Positions 41,067 through 53,890 of a stretch of 64,000 nt of DNA are shown piece after piece (the stretch's first letter is position 1; the number at the start of each line of letters is the position of its first letter). This DNA comes from Mantis religiosa (Eukaryota; Arthropoda; Insecta; Mantodea; Mantidae). The notes beneath the pieces are model-generated. The model was not told the DNA's origin and made no database searches. It saw only the letters and a list, made by a program, of their open reading frames with translations. The DNA is taken from NCBI GenBank assembly GCA_030765055.1, contig JAUKNK010000147.1, forward strand, positions 3,440,001-3,504,000, read 5' to 3'. The position numbers and the translations under genes are program-made.

Positions 41067-42772
41067 TCAGCACGTTGGCCATAGTAGCACAATGGTAGTG
41101 CGGCTGGACGGAAACCAGAAGATCCGTGGTTCAAATGCCGGCTATGGCATTGAATTTTTCAGTGTGACTCTACGTTTCCACAATTTAGCCTACACACGGC
41201 CAGTGTGAAAGAATACTTAATTTCCATTAATTAACCTAATAGTGATTTACTATATGAAGCCCGGGCCTTGAAGTACTTACAGCATAGTAGGTCGCCATTA
41301 AGGTAGTTGTCTCATGTGTTTATGAGAACTACTAAGTGGTTTACCGGGAAAATACGAGTCAGTTGGAGAATTTTATGTCATGTCGGCACTTTGGCCATAG
41401 TAGCACAATGGTAGTGTGGCTGGACGGAAACCAGAAGATCCGTGGTTCAAATCCCGGCTATGGCATTGAATTTTTCAGTCTGACTCTACGTTTCCACAAT
41501 TTAGCCTACACACGGCCAGTGTGAAAGAATACTTAATTTCCATTAATTAAACTAATAGTGATTTACTATATGAAGCCCGGGCCTTGAAGTACTTACAGCA
41601 TAGTAGGTCGCCATTAAGGTAGTTGTCTCATGTGTTTATGAGAACTCCTAAGAGGTTTACCGGGAAAATACGAGTCAGTTGGAGAATTTAATGTCATGTC
41701 GGCACGTTGGCCATAGTAGCACAATGGTAGTGCGGCTGGACGGAAACCAGAAGATCCGTGGTTCAAATGCCGGCTATGGCATTGAATTTTTCAGTCTGAC
41801 TCTACGTTTCCACAATTTAGCCTACACACGGCCAGTGTGAAAGAATACTTAATTTCCATTAATTAACCTAATAGTGATTTACCATATGAATCCCGGGCCT
41901 TGAAGTATTTACAGCGTAGTAGGTCGCCATTAAGGTAGTTGTCTCATGTGTTTATGAGAACTCCTAAGTGGTTTACCGGGAAAATACGAGTCAGTTGGAG
42001 AATTTTATGTCATGTCGGCACTTTGGCCATAGTAGCACAATGGTAGTGCGGCTGGAAGGAAACCAGAAGATCCGTGGTTCAAATGCCGGCTATGGCATTG
42101 AATTTTTCAGTCTGACTCTACGTTTCCACAATTTAGCCTACACACGGCCAGTGTGAAAGAATACTTAATTTCCATTAATTAACCTAATAGTGATTTACTA
42201 TATGAAGCCTGGGCCTTGAAGTACTTACAGCATAGTAGGTCGCCATTAAGGTAGTTGTCTCTTGTGTTTATGAGAACTCCTAAGTGGTTTACCGGGAAAA
42301 TACGAGTCAGTTGGAGAATTTAATGTCATGTCGGCACGTTGGCCATAGTAGCACAATGGTAGTGCGGCTGGACGGAAACCAGAAGATCCGTGGTTCAAAT
42401 GCCGGCTATGGCGTTGAATTTTTCAGTCTGACTCTACGTTTCCACAATTTAGCCTACACACGGCCAGTGTGAAAAAATACTTAATTTCCATTAATTAACC
42501 TAATAGTGATTTACTATATGGAGCCCGGGCCTTGAAGTACTTACAGCGTAGTAGGTCGCCATTAAGGTAGTTGTCTCATGTGTTTATGAGAACTCCTAAG
42601 TGGTTTACCGGGAAAATACGAAACAGGCGGAGAATTTAATGTCATATCGGCACGTTGGCCATAGTAGCACAATGGTAGTGCGGCTGAACGGAAACCAGAA
42701 GATCCGTGGTTCAAATCCCGGCTATGCCATTGAATTTTTCAGTCTGACTCTACGTTTCCGCAATTCTTTCCT
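41067..42772 (+). repeat. 316-bp tandem array of tRNA-headed SINE units, right arm (5 + partial)
   Basis: Plus-oriented mirror of the left array. tRNA-like heads lie at about 41078, 41394, 41710, 42026, 42342 and 42659. Four of the six heads read AAATGCCGGC where most left units read AAATCCCGGC, so the two arrays are evolving separately. It ends at the same point in the 132-bp array (TTCCTGTGTTCAGTAACACG) as on the left. Confidence 0.95.
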
Positions 42773-43730
42773 GTGTTCAGTAACACGTAGGTCCAGTCGG
42801 GAATCGTGATTTTCAAAGCGAGAGAAGGTCCAATTAATAACCTCCATAGAAATAACAGAATAAGGACTCAAAGAAATAAGTCTACTCTTTAGTACCCTTT
42901 CAATTGCACAGACACAAGTAGGTCTGGTGGCGAAATGTGACTTTGAAAGCGAGAGAAGCTCCAAATAATAATTTTCATTGCAATAAGAGAGAACAATGAC
43001 TCAAAGAACTAAGGCCAACTTTCAGTCCTCATTCTATTGTACAGTCACACGTAAATCCAGTAGCGAAGCGCGACTGTCAAAGGAAGGAAAGTTGCAAATA
43101 ATAATGTTCATTAAAATAATAGAGAATCGTGACTCAAGGAACTAAGGCTATTCTTCAGTACTCCTTCTATTGTACAGTCCCACGTAGGTGTAGTAGCGAG
43201 GTTTGTCTTTCAAAGCAGGGAAGCTCCAAATAATAATTTTCACTAAAATAAGAGAGAATAACGACTCAAAGAACTAAGAATTCTCTTTAGTACCGTTTCT
43301 ATTTTACAGTCACACGTAGGTCCCGTAGCGAGGCGCCAATTTCAAAGTGAGGGAAGCTCCAAATAATAACTTTCATTAAAATAAGAGAGAATAATGATTC
43401 AAAGAACTAAGACAACTCTTCAGTACTCTTTCCATTGTACAGTCACACGTAGGGTTAGTGTCGAGGCGTGACTTTCTAAGTGAGGGAAGCTCCAAATAAT
43501 AATTTTCACTACAAGAAGAGAGAATATTGACTCAAAGAACTAATGCTTCTCTTCAGTACTGTTTCTATTGTACAGTCACACTTAAGTCCAGTAGCGAGGC
43601 GCGACTTTCAAAGTGAGGGAAGTTCCAAATAATAATTTTCATTAAAATAAGAGAGAATCATGACTCAAGGAACTAAGGCTACTCTTTTTTACTCTTTCCA
43701 TTGTACAGTAACACGTAGACCCTTCTTGAA
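42773..43730. repeat. ~132-bp tandem array, about 8 copies, right arm
   Basis: Same unit as 29118-31722 in reverse orientation. The unit matching left ~31570 is followed directly by the one matching left ~29890, so about 12 units are absent here or were gained on the left. Confidence 0.9.
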
Positions 43731-44665
43731 ATTTAAGACTGTTCACACTACCGGCTTCTCCACTCGACTCAGACGATCAAATGTTTCCCCCAGCTGTCCA
43801 ACACGGCGTGAACTGTTAGCCTAAAATGGAGAAAGTACGCAATTCACACACATTTGCTAATAACTTAAAACTTCAAAAGAATTTCCTGTTTGTCACTTCT
43901 ATTTACCAATCTATGTAAAATACTATTGCTAATGCTGTTGAAATATGCTTACATTTGTATTTAAAAGCGTTTTATAAAACAAAAAATAAGCTTTTCTTCA
44001 CGCGCTGCGAGGTTTTACGGGACAAAATCTGTCAGTGCTCTCTAACTACCGAAGAGTCGCGATTGCTTCCGGAAACTTATGAAGTATCGTATTTAAGGTT
44101 ACGAATGCGTAAATTCAGTCTTGGATGAGCTCGAGGAACTGGTCACTCGAATCCAAGCAGCTGTCAAATTGTCCGCAGCTTCGCGGATGTTTGCGAATAA
44201 ATTTTAAAAATGTATCCAGTGCAATTAAAATATTGTTTGGTATGAGTTTTCTTGTTTTTCTTCCTTTTCTCATGAAATTCTTGGGGAAGCTTCCAGCTCT
44301 TCACTGCACGCTTCGCTACTGACTTGTACTATCATATAAAGTACATGGCATTCAAAACTGAGAAAAAGGCGATGGTGATAATTATTAATTTATTATGTTT
44401 TATTAAATCTAAAATAAATTGTATAAACAGCGAAGGAAAATTGTTTATAAAGCTTTATTTGTGCAAATTAGAACAGGAGAATAATTCTGGTACGTTTTGT
44501 ACTGTGTGCTTTTCAGATCATTTTGTTTACACTCTATGTACATTAAGGCTGTATCAAATATAAAATAGAATTTGTCTGTCTGTTTGATAATATAATTTGT
44601 TACACGATTTTTTTAATGAGAAGTAAAAGTACACCTTCCAGTAGAATATGTTAATGTCGTAAACA
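43731..44665. other. segment with no recognised repeat, mirror of 28171-29117
   Basis: Same unrecognised short open stretches, now on the plus strand (about 44000-44200), with few substitutions. No transposon recognised. Confidence 0.4.
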
Positions 44666-44902
44666 TACGAGGACTGTTCAATAAAGAATTATCTTAATTT
44701 TTTTACGGTCATAATTTTTCACACTAAAACACAGTCTTATTATATTCTGTTAGCGTAATGTCTTTGAAGACTGGCAGAAACGCTGGGACAAGTACATCGC
44801 TTTCAGGAGAGGCTATTTTGAGAACGACCCTCAAAATTATGAGAATGAGTAAAGGTACCTTGTCACAAACAAAATTGTGTTCATTATTGAACAGCCCTCG
44901 TA
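44666..44902. mobile_element. 237-bp mariner deletion derivative, right copy
   Basis: Mirror of 27934-28170 with the same internal junction and length. TIR ends TACGAGGACTGTTCAATAAA and CCCTCGTA. Confidence 0.85.
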
Positions 44903-44924
44903 GAACACTTTGTTTACAGTGATA

Positions 44925-45003
44925 GATACTGGACGCCGGCCCCGTAGCCGTGGTCGTTAGTATGTATATATAGAGGGGCGGGTTCAAGTCCCGCCTTGGG
45001 CAT
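44925..45003 (+). repeat. tRNA-like SINE head, right copy
   Basis: CCCCGTAGCCGTGGTCGTTA then GGCGGGTTCAAGTCCCGCC; mirror of 27825-27905, again without an anticodon arm. Confidence 0.5.
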
Positions 45004-45104
45004 CGGTGTTTATGTGTTCAGTGTATATGTGTAGAAATACAGAAAAACTTACAGAAAATAAACGGAAACGGCAAACTAAGGAAAGGAGAATATATATCTA
45101 TATA

Positions 45105-46279
45105 TACGACGATATTCTGAAAGTTTCCGACTTCAGCATGAAGATGGCAGCACTCGTAATAAAAGGTAGTGAATTTCGCTGTAAATCTCTTGACCGTTAC
45201 TTACCAAAGTTTCAGCCATTTTGGGTGCTCAGTTGTTATGTAACAGTAGTCTGAGTGAGTTGATGTGAGTGTTTTTATGAAAATGGACAAAATCGAGGAT
45301 CGAGTGTCAACATTTGTTTTTGAAAGGCAATACGCCTACGCAAATCTAAGATGAGTTGGATTCCGTGTATGGGGACTCTGCACCATCATTTACCACAGTG
45401 AAATTTTGGACAGCTGAATTTAAACGAGGCCGTAAGAGCTTGGGAGACGATGAAAGTTCGGGACGTCCAAAAAGTGCAACAAGCGACGAAAACACCACCA
45501 AAGTTCACCAAATACTGCTAGACGACCGCCGAATTAAAGTGAGAGAGATAGCAGAGGCTATGTACATGTCAAAAGAACGAGCTTGTCACATATTAAATCA
45601 ACATTTAGGCATGAGAAATCTGTCCGCACGTTGGGTGCCGCATTTGCTCATGTTATACGAATAACGTGTTCGAAGGAACATTTCCAACGCTCTGTTGGTG
45701 CAGTCCAGGCGCAATAAATCCGAGTTTTAGCGCCGATTAATTATTGTAGATGAAACTTATATACACCACTATACCTCCGCAACAAAAATACAGTCCAAGC
45801 AGTGGACTGCAAAGGAGAAACCGGCTCCAAAAAACGAAGAACTGCTTTTTCGGCTGGGAAAGTAATTACGACCGTTTTTGGGAATTGTCATGGAGTTATT
45901 TTAATCTGTTATATTCAAAAAGGAAAAAGCTTTACAGGAGCATACTACGCATCATTACTTGACAAACTGAAGGCAGAACTTGCGGAAAAACCTCCACATT
46001 TGCAGAAAAAGTAAATCTTGTTTCACCAAGACAACGCATCGTCTCATACCTCAGCGCTTGCACTGGCGAAAATCCATGAATTATGGTTTGAACTGCATGA
46101 CTCACCAGATCTAGCTCCAAGTGACTTCTTTTTGTTCTCTCATCTAAAATTTGGGCTCGGAGGACAGAGATTTGCGCTGGGAGGAATGTGTACAGTTACA
46201 ACGAGACTATGTTGAACAAAAAATGTCTGAGGAAAATGTCTTATATCTTTATTAGGTCGGAACATTTTCAGACCACCTA
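45105..46279 (+). mobile_element. mariner 5, right copy
   Basis: Transposase pieces 45356-45664 (HTH/linker), 45750-46014 (middle) and 46018-46215 (HQDNASSHTSALALAKIHEL, SPDLAPSDFFLF). Shares the short D-x30-D spacing with the left copy. One extra ~18-bp insertion near the C-terminus (GQRFALGG) distinguishes it. Dead. Confidence 0.85.
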
Positions 46280-47186
46280 TATATAAAACTGGACTGGCCT
46301 ATAGGGGCATCCCCGGAGGAAGTTCACAAAGTGAAGACTTACCCCTCTCTAACGACCAGGGAGTTACTGAGCTGTCCTCGAAGGGCGCCCGGCGCCTCCG
46401 TGGGACTTTCCATAGGGCAACACCTAGAGACTAACAGGCCCCTCCCATCTCGTCCGAAAACACAAGACGGGATGGAAGTGGATACGCCAGTTACGCGCGC
46501 CAATCCCAAAGGGGAAGGCCTCGGGTGGGGGAGGGGAGGTCACCTGGTGATCTAGCACACCTTCTACTAGCTATGCTGGCTAGTACGCGGGAATATATGG
46601 CTTCCCTCAACCCCGTTCGGAGACGTACCCAATCTCCTTCGGGTATCAGGAAAACACTACCCCCTCGAGGCCAACCCAATCCGAACAACTCCCATATAGG
46701 GAGGGGCTTGAATGTTCGGCCCGAGGTTCCTCTGGTAAGGATAAAACGATAGGAGACAGAGCGAGGCCGAGCCAAAGAGTCACGACAGTATAGAGGACAG
46801 TTGAAGCTCCGCGGCATGCCAGCATAAAAGGTCCCACCCGTCGTAGCCCTGAAACGGCCCACCAGATCGTACCGGAGACCGGAAGAGCAAGTTTTTACCA
46901 GGAGCATATCACCCTGCCATTCACCGCCGAGACACCCGCCACGCTTCTTCTCTGAAAGATGAGAGATGATATGAAATGATAAAGGAGATGAAATACAGGA
47001 ACAGGAAATTCGGGGATGTAATTACCAACCCAGCATTCACCTTGTGACGTGGGAAAACCCCGAAAAAGTCCATGAGTCAGGTAGGCTGGCCACGGGAATC
47101 GAACACGGACCTTCCGAATGTGGGCCACAGACTGAACCGCCTGAGCCATTCCGTTCGGTCAGACACTGTGAATGGACAGTAGTAGG
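46280..47186 (-). repeat. GC-rich SINE-like composite, right copy
   Basis: Mirror of 25690-26575. The tRNA-like head is better preserved here (minus about 47080-47150, B-box GTGTTCGATTCCC). Confidence 0.55.
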
Positions 47187-47986
47187 TACAAGGGCTGTTC
47201 AATAGGGAAAGAACACAATTTTTTTGACAACGGACTTTTACTCATCTTTATAATTTTGATGGTCCTTCTCAAAATAGTTTCCCCTGAATGCGATGCACTT
47301 GTCCCAGCATTTCTCTCAGTCTTCAAAGATATGCTGGAAACCATTTTTTTAGAGATCTTCAAAATGGCCTCCGCAGTCTTCACCAATGCTTCTGATGATG
47401 GATAATTCCTCCCACGAAGGCGTTTCTTCAAGTTAAGGAATAGAAAAGTGTCGCATGAGGCTAAATCCGGACTATAGGCAGGGTGAGGGATGCACTTCAC
47501 TTTGATTTTTGCAAGATATTCAGCAACAACATTGGCAATATGCGGCCGCACATTATCGTTTTGCAGCATCCAGCCTCCTTCACGGAAATGTGGTCTTTTG
47601 CGCCTGATATGGACTTGCAATGTTTTTCAGGACGTACCTGCAATACTGTCCAAATACTGATGTGTGTGCAGGTACGACAGGCCGATAATCCAGGATCAAA
47701 ATGAAGTGGCCAAGTTTCATCAGTAATGATTACGTTTGAAGGAAACTCCGGATCTTCCTCTAACATCAACTTTAACTGCATGGTATCTCCATTGCAGCGG
47801 TAGGCGACACTGAACATGTCTGAACTTGTCTGGTTCTCACTAGCGGGAACCAGGAGTACCAACAATGAAACTACTACGGCGTGTTTGTTTCACATTAAGC
47901 TAACAGAATATAATATGATTGAATTTTAGTGCAAAGAATTATGACCGTAAAAAAATATGACCATTCATTGTTGAACAGCCCTTGTA
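47187..47986 (-). mobile_element. mariner 4, right copy
   Basis: Mirror of 24748-25667 but ~120 bp shorter: the segment between ETWPLHFDPG and TCTHISIW has lost the PSSPTPKK...HGMVY region. Otherwise it carries LQNDNVRPHIANVVAEYLAK and SPDLASCDTFLF. Dead. Confidence 0.85.
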
Positions 47987-49020
47987 TACAGGAATTGCTT
48001 AGTTTTATACAGTCTGCAGTATGTACGTATTTTAGCACTATAACTGTAGTAAGGCTTAAAGATATTAAGATGTCATCCTTGGAGAGTGTTGAAATACTTT
48101 TGACCAGATCTATGGAATTCTTGATGCTTAGACCTTCAGACTTAGGTAATGAGTTGTATTTATTGACGATTATACTTTGAGTAACGTTCCGTACCGTTGT
48201 TATTTCTTTCTTTGGAAGTGTCTTGACTGTAATCTTTAATCTGTTGAGTTCTGTTTTGATTATGGATTAAATTTTCACTTTGCATTTATCAATATGTTGT
48301 ATAATTTTTCTAAACATTAGTCTGAGGTTATAATTTATTAAATTAATAATTTTGATAGATGCATGTAAGCCTTCTCTGTATAGTAATTGTACAGTAGTAA
48401 GAGAGTTAAGGCTGTTTGTAATCTATTCTTTAAAATATGTTGCAAATGTTTCCTAGCTTTTAAACAGTGCAGTATCTATTTCATTTTTCCAAAGATCCTT
48501 AGGGTGTTATTCATCCATTCTCTTTTTACATCATTCTTTAATTTGGCATACGTATCTAGACAAATGAGTTGAATATCCACCAATCTACTCATTTCTTGAC
48601 TCCTTTGTGAACTAATCCACTTACAGTTTCAAGAGATATTGCTGTGGCCAGGGATACAAATTAATTTTACAATTGTAATACTTTCATTAATTTTATTGTT
48701 CATAAAAGGTATATAAAATAAATGTCCAAATGCAATAAGTTCAGTTGACAATGTAGAGAGACCTTGATTTAACTGAATTTTAATACCATCTTCATTATTA
48801 TAAATTTAAACTCGTGCTTCAACACATCTTTGGGAACCTTTACTCCATCAGTATAGATATGAGTCCAAAGATTTGATGAATTTTCTCCACTAATTCAGAA
48901 AACTGATGATATCTTCCTGTTAGTTTACAGTTACTAAGTTGATATTCTACAGCTTGTCCATGCACACCTCTACTAATAAGTATTTGTTAGTAGATTCCCT
49001 TTGATTTTTAAAACATGGTA
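47987..49020 (-). pseudogene. LINE RNase H domain relic, right copy
   Basis: Mirror of 23730-24747; same TDGVKVPKDV and PGH-type phrases in broken frames. Confidence 0.5.
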
Positions 49021-49460
49021 TAGGTATAGATAGAGCCAACATGAAACATTTAATGCCATGGCCGGGATTTGAACCATGGATCTTCTGGTTTCCCTCCAGT
49101 CGCTCTAACCCACTGAGCTACCATGGCCAACGTGCCGTCGTGACATTAAATTTTCCATTTGACTCATATATTTCCCCGATAGACCTCTAGGGGCTCTCGC
49201 ATCCGAGATACACCGTCGGTGGCGACTTACTATCCTAAGTACTTGACTCCCAGGCTTCATCATATAACTCTTATTATTTTAGTTAATTGATGTAAATTAA
49301 TAATTTCTTCATACTAGTTGTATACAGGCTAAGGTTTTTGATAGAGCCAACATAAAAAATTCATTGCCATGGCCAGGATTTGAACTACGGAACTCCTGGT
49401 TTCCTATATACGGCTAGTATGAAGAAATTATTAATTTCCATCAATTAACTGAAATGGTAT
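49021..49460. mobile_element. tRNA-headed SINE with inverted tip, right copy
   Basis: Mirror of 23273-23720, with the same internal inversion point (TTTCCTATATACGGCTAGTA at ~49400). The inverted structure existed before the arms were duplicated. Confidence 0.75.
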
Positions 49461-51180
49461 AATATGTTGATATTTTTACTATTGTTCCTGATAAACACAT
49501 TAACAATGCTTTAAAATTACTCAATTTTGAAGATAAAGCTACAAAATTCACATTAGAAACTGAAATTAATGGATTTCTTCCTTTTCTAGATTTGAAGATA
49601 ATAAGAAATAATATCAAATTACACTTCGATATTTATAGGAAGTCTACTCATATCGATAATTACATAAAAAATGAGAGTTTTAACCCTTTTTCACATAAAT
49701 TTGCTGTTTTTAATAGTTTGATTTATAGATTAATAAATATACCCATGAATAAAGAGAAATTTAATCAAGAATATAAACATATTACTAATACTCCTTTAAT
49801 TAATGGTTTTAATAAAGACTTTATACGAAAGAAGATTGAAAAATTTAAATATAAAAAACTGTTAATGATATTTCTACCCTTAAAAAATAAAAGAAGATTA
49901 TAATTAAAAAAAAATTACTTACCATCCTTGGTTTAATAAACATTATCAAAAAATGTTTAAAGAAGTTGGTATAGCTTTGGTTCCTAAAAATAAATAAAGT
50001 ATTAAAAATTGAGTACATTTCGCTAAAAAGATAAAATTCTTAATCATAAATATTCTGGTATTTATCTATTTAATTGTTTAGATTGTGATCAAGTTTATAT
50101 TGGAAATACGACACGTAATTTGGAAACCAAAACGAAATAACATTTTCGTAACATTAAGTATAAAGAAACTGATAAATCGGCCGTAGCAGATCATTTTTTG
50201 TAATTTAATTATGAAACAAATCCTGAAGTTAAATTATTAAAACAATTAAATGGTCCGATAGAGTTAATGGTTTGGGAAAAGATATTTATTTTAAAAAATA
50301 AACAACGCATAGTGAAAGGTAGAGTCAACATGAAAAATTCAATGTTATGGCCGGGATTTGAACCAAGATCTCCTGATTTCCATCCAGTCGCTCTAACCCA
50401 TTGAGCTAACATGGCCAACTTGCCGGCAAGACATTAAATTCTCCAATTGACGCATATATTTCCCCGGTAGACCAACAGGGGCTATCGCATCCGAGATACA
50501 CCCATTGTGGCGAATTACTCTTGTAAGTACATGAGTTCCAGGCTTCATCATTTAACTCTTATTATTTTAGTTAATCGATGAAAGTTAGTCATTTCTTCAC
50601 ACTAGCCTTATATCGGCTAAGGTTTTTGATAGATAGAGTCAACATGAAAAATTCAATCCCATGGCCATTATATGAACTAAAAATAATAAGAGTTAAATGA
50701 TGAAGCCTGGGACTCAAGTACTTAGGATAGTAAGTCGCCACAAACGGTGTCTCTTGAATGCGAGAGCCCCTAGTGGTCTACCGGAAAAATATATGAGTCA
50801 AATGGAGCATTTAACGTCAGGACGGCACGTTGACCATGGTAATTCAATGGGTTAGAGCTACTGGACGGAAACCAGGAGATCCGTGGTTCAAATCTCGGCC
50901 ACGGCATTGAATTTTCATGTTGACTCTATTTATCTGAAACCTTAGCCTATATACGGCTAGTATGAATAAATGATTAATTTCTATCATTTAACTAAAAATA
51001 ATCACATAATGAATTTCGAATTTTCAGCAGTTGATTCTGTTTTAAAGTTTGTTTCGTTTTCAGATTTTGGTAATACTGAAAATGCATAATAACATGGTAA
51101 TCGGAAACCTTGACGACAGAGTTTATTGATTGGCTGACGATGCAAGCAATTTGTGTGTGAAATCGATCTCAATTAGAAAG
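49461..51180 (+). pseudogene. Penelope-like element D, right copy
   Basis: Mirror of 21545-23280. The longest open piece (49592-49903) extends further than on the left: LHFDIYRKSTHIDNYIKNES, SHKFAVFNSLIYRLINIPMN, then NGFNKDFIRKKIEK. GIY-YIG remnant near 50090-50180. A SINE pair interrupts it at ~50317-50998. Confidence 0.75.
50317..50998. mobile_element. tRNA-headed SINE inverted pair, right copy
   Basis: Mirror of 21718-22430, same head-to-head architecture and junction. Confidence 0.75.
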
Positions 51181-51267
51181 AAAAATTAACTTCATTTTCT
51201 TGATATAAGTTAAGATTTTTACAAATATGTATATTAGTGTAATAAGTACTTGTTTCTACTTTTTCAG

Positions 51268-51493
51268 AAGAGCTAATTTGGTACAAGTAGAAGAGTCCAT
51301 GGTGCAAACTATCCCCCAGAAGCCTCTTGTACGCACCTTCACACAAAATAGTCTTCCTCAATCATCTTCCGCTCTTCAAGGATGGAATAAGGTGGCCTCT
51401 AAGGAGAAGAAACATGATATCCTCATCCAGGACAATAAATATAAGCCACGAGGAGAAAATTCTGGAACACCGGATGAAACTAATTAGTGACAG
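51268..51493 (+). pseudogene. nanos: internal nanos-type exon, right copy, frameshifted
   Basis: Acceptor CTACTTTTTCAG|AAGAGCT and donor GACAG|GTAAGTT are intact and the protein matches the left exon (ANLVQVEESMVQTIPQKPLV onward). It is 226 nt, one base shorter than the left exon: ACTAATTTAGTGAGAG there, ACTAATTAGTGACAG here. The deletion creates an in-frame TAG after DETN, before the donor, so a transcript spliced to the zinc-finger exon would not encode the finger in frame. Several other amino-acid changes (SSSALQGWNKVASKEKKHD). A decayed mirror copy. Confidence 0.6.
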
Positions 51494-52145
51494 GTAAGTT
51501 CCCCAATGCCTTCACAAAGCTATGCTAATGTTGCTGCAAAGACACTAGTGCTAGCACTTACACTAGTAAGACTTGCTTTTATAGCCACATAAATGGGTGA
51601 AGCTGAGCGAATGAATGTACCTTCATTTCCATTTTACACAATTTACAACATTTCACAATATTTCTATTGTCTACCTTACCCTAAGTACAAATTATATTCT
51701 AGCCGCTCATTATTCCCTTGGCCTGCTGGTGCCCTCACTCCCTGGGCTTTGGCTCACCTTGGAGTGCTCCCCTTCTGCTTCATCATTGTACCCTTCCTTT
51801 TATCCTAACTGTGTTCTCTTCTGCTCCTCCTTTCTTATCCTACCCCATTTCTCTTTCATTTTTAAAAACTCTCCAATGTTCCTATACATTTTTCCCCTTT
51901 TCCTGTCAGCATTTTCATAGCTACTATTTTTTTATCCTCCTATACCATAATTCTCCACTTCACAAATCCCCTTTAGTCTATCATATGAGAGTCGGCTGAT
52001 AAGTCCCAGAACTTACTATAAAAAGCATTAAATTTTTTTTCTTTATTTCTCAACATAATCTCCAGAAAGGCTAACACATTTGTCATGTCAGAGCTCTAAT
52101 TTAATTAAAGCATCTCTGTTGTGCGATTTATCATGGTCCTCCAAA

Positions 52146-53059
52146 TACGAGGGCTGTTCAATAAAGAATGATCATAATTATTTTATGGTCATAATTTTTC
52201 GCACTAAATTCAGTCTTATTATATTCTGTTAGCTTAATGTGAAACAAACACGCCGTAGTAGTTTCATTGGTGGTACTTCTGGTTCCCGCCTGTGAGAACC
52301 AGGCAAGTTCAGACATGTTCAGTATCGCCTACCGCTGCAGTGGAGGTAACATTCAGTTAAAGTTGATGTTAGAGGAAGATCCGGAGTTTCTTTCAAACGT
52401 AATCACTGCTGATGAAACTTGGCTACATCACTTTGATACTAAGAGCAAACAGCAAAGCTCAGTGTGGAAATCTCCTTCATCACCAACCCCTAAAAAAGAA
52501 AATGTGGTTGCTTCTGCTGGGAAAGTTATAGTCATTTTATTCTGTGATATTCATGAAATGGTTTATCAACACGTTGTACCTGCACACACATCAGTAACTG
52601 GACAATACTACAGGAATGTATTGAAAACATTGTAAGTCCATAGCAGGCACAAAAGATTACATTTCCATGAAGCAGGCTGGATGCTGCACCATGAAAATGC
52701 GCCGCCACATATTGCCAATGTTGTATATCTTGCAAAAATCAACGTGAAGTGCATACCTCACCCTCCCTATAGTCCGGGATTAGCCTCATGTGACTTTTTT
52801 CTATTCCCTAACTTGAAGAAACGCCTTCGTGGGAGGCATTATCCATCATCAGAAGCAGTGGTAAAGGCTGCGGAGGCGATTTTGAAGGATCTCTCAAGAA
52901 ATGGTTTCCAGCATATCTCTGAAGACTGGCAGAAATGCTGGGACAAGTACATCGCACTCAGGGGAGACTATTTTGAGAAGGACTATCAAAATTATGAGGA
53001 TGATTAAAGGTACGTTGTCAAAAAAAACTGTAATCATTCTTTATTGAACATCATGCGTA
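52146..53059 (+). mobile_element. mariner 3, right copy, nested in mariner 2
   Basis: Mirror of 19670-20586: 52267-52635 (ADETWLHHFDTKSKQQSSVW) and 52681-53007 (HHENAPPHIANVVYLAKINV, SPGLASCDFFLFPNLKKRL). Here the second catalytic Asp is Glu (HHEN), whereas the left copy keeps HDN. No N-terminal HTH. Confidence 0.85.
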
Positions 53060-53319
53060 GCTGTTTACCACCACATCATTGACCTCCTCGTTGTTGTGAA
53101 GTCTTCGTCCTACAAGACATCTTTTGAGGTTCTGGATCAGGCGATAGTTACTGGGTGCTAGATCTGGCGAATAGAGTGGGTGTTCAAGCAATTCGAACTT
53201 TAATTTGCTTATTTTTCCCATTGCAATGACTGAACGATGGGCTGCAGTATTCTCGTGAACAATCAAGGTTCTTTTTTCTCTGCCAAATGGGGTCTTTCTC
53301 TGGAGTTGAGACTTCCACT

Positions 53320-53890
53320 AGACGTCCAGAGCGAGACTCATCACTGGTACTCGCACGTTCCATTTTAAACTCTACAACCAATCTTTTAATTATTGTATAT
53401 GAAGGGACAGAGCGAGGCTCATCACTAGTACTCGTACGTCCCATTTTAAACTCTACAACCAACCTTTTAATTATTATATATGAAGGGACAGAGAGAGACT
53501 CATCACTAGTACTCGTACGGCCCATTTTAAACTCTGAAACCAACCTTTTAATTATTGTTTATGAAGGGAAAGAGCGAGGCTCATCACTAGTACTTGCACG
53601 TTCCATTTTAAACTCTACAACCAACCGTTTAATTATTGTATATGAAGGGACAGAGCGAGGCTCATCACTAGTACTCTCACATTCCATTTTAAACTCTACA
53701 ACCAACCTTTTAACTATTGTATATGAAGGGACAGAGCGAGGCTCATCACTAGTACTCGTACGTTCCATTCTAAACTGTACAACCAACCTTTTAATTATTG
53801 TATATGAAGGGGAAGAGCGAAGCTCCTCATTTGTACTCACACGTCCCATTTTAAACTCTACAATCAACCTTTTAATCATTGTAAATGAAG
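53320..53890 (-). repeat. 81-bp minisatellite in mariner 2, right copy (7 copies)
   Basis: Seven 27-residue units, against nine on the left; the unit order can be partly matched (the unit with the TAA is shared). The antisense frame is open through the array, giving a 246-codon shadow ORF. Confidence 0.85.
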
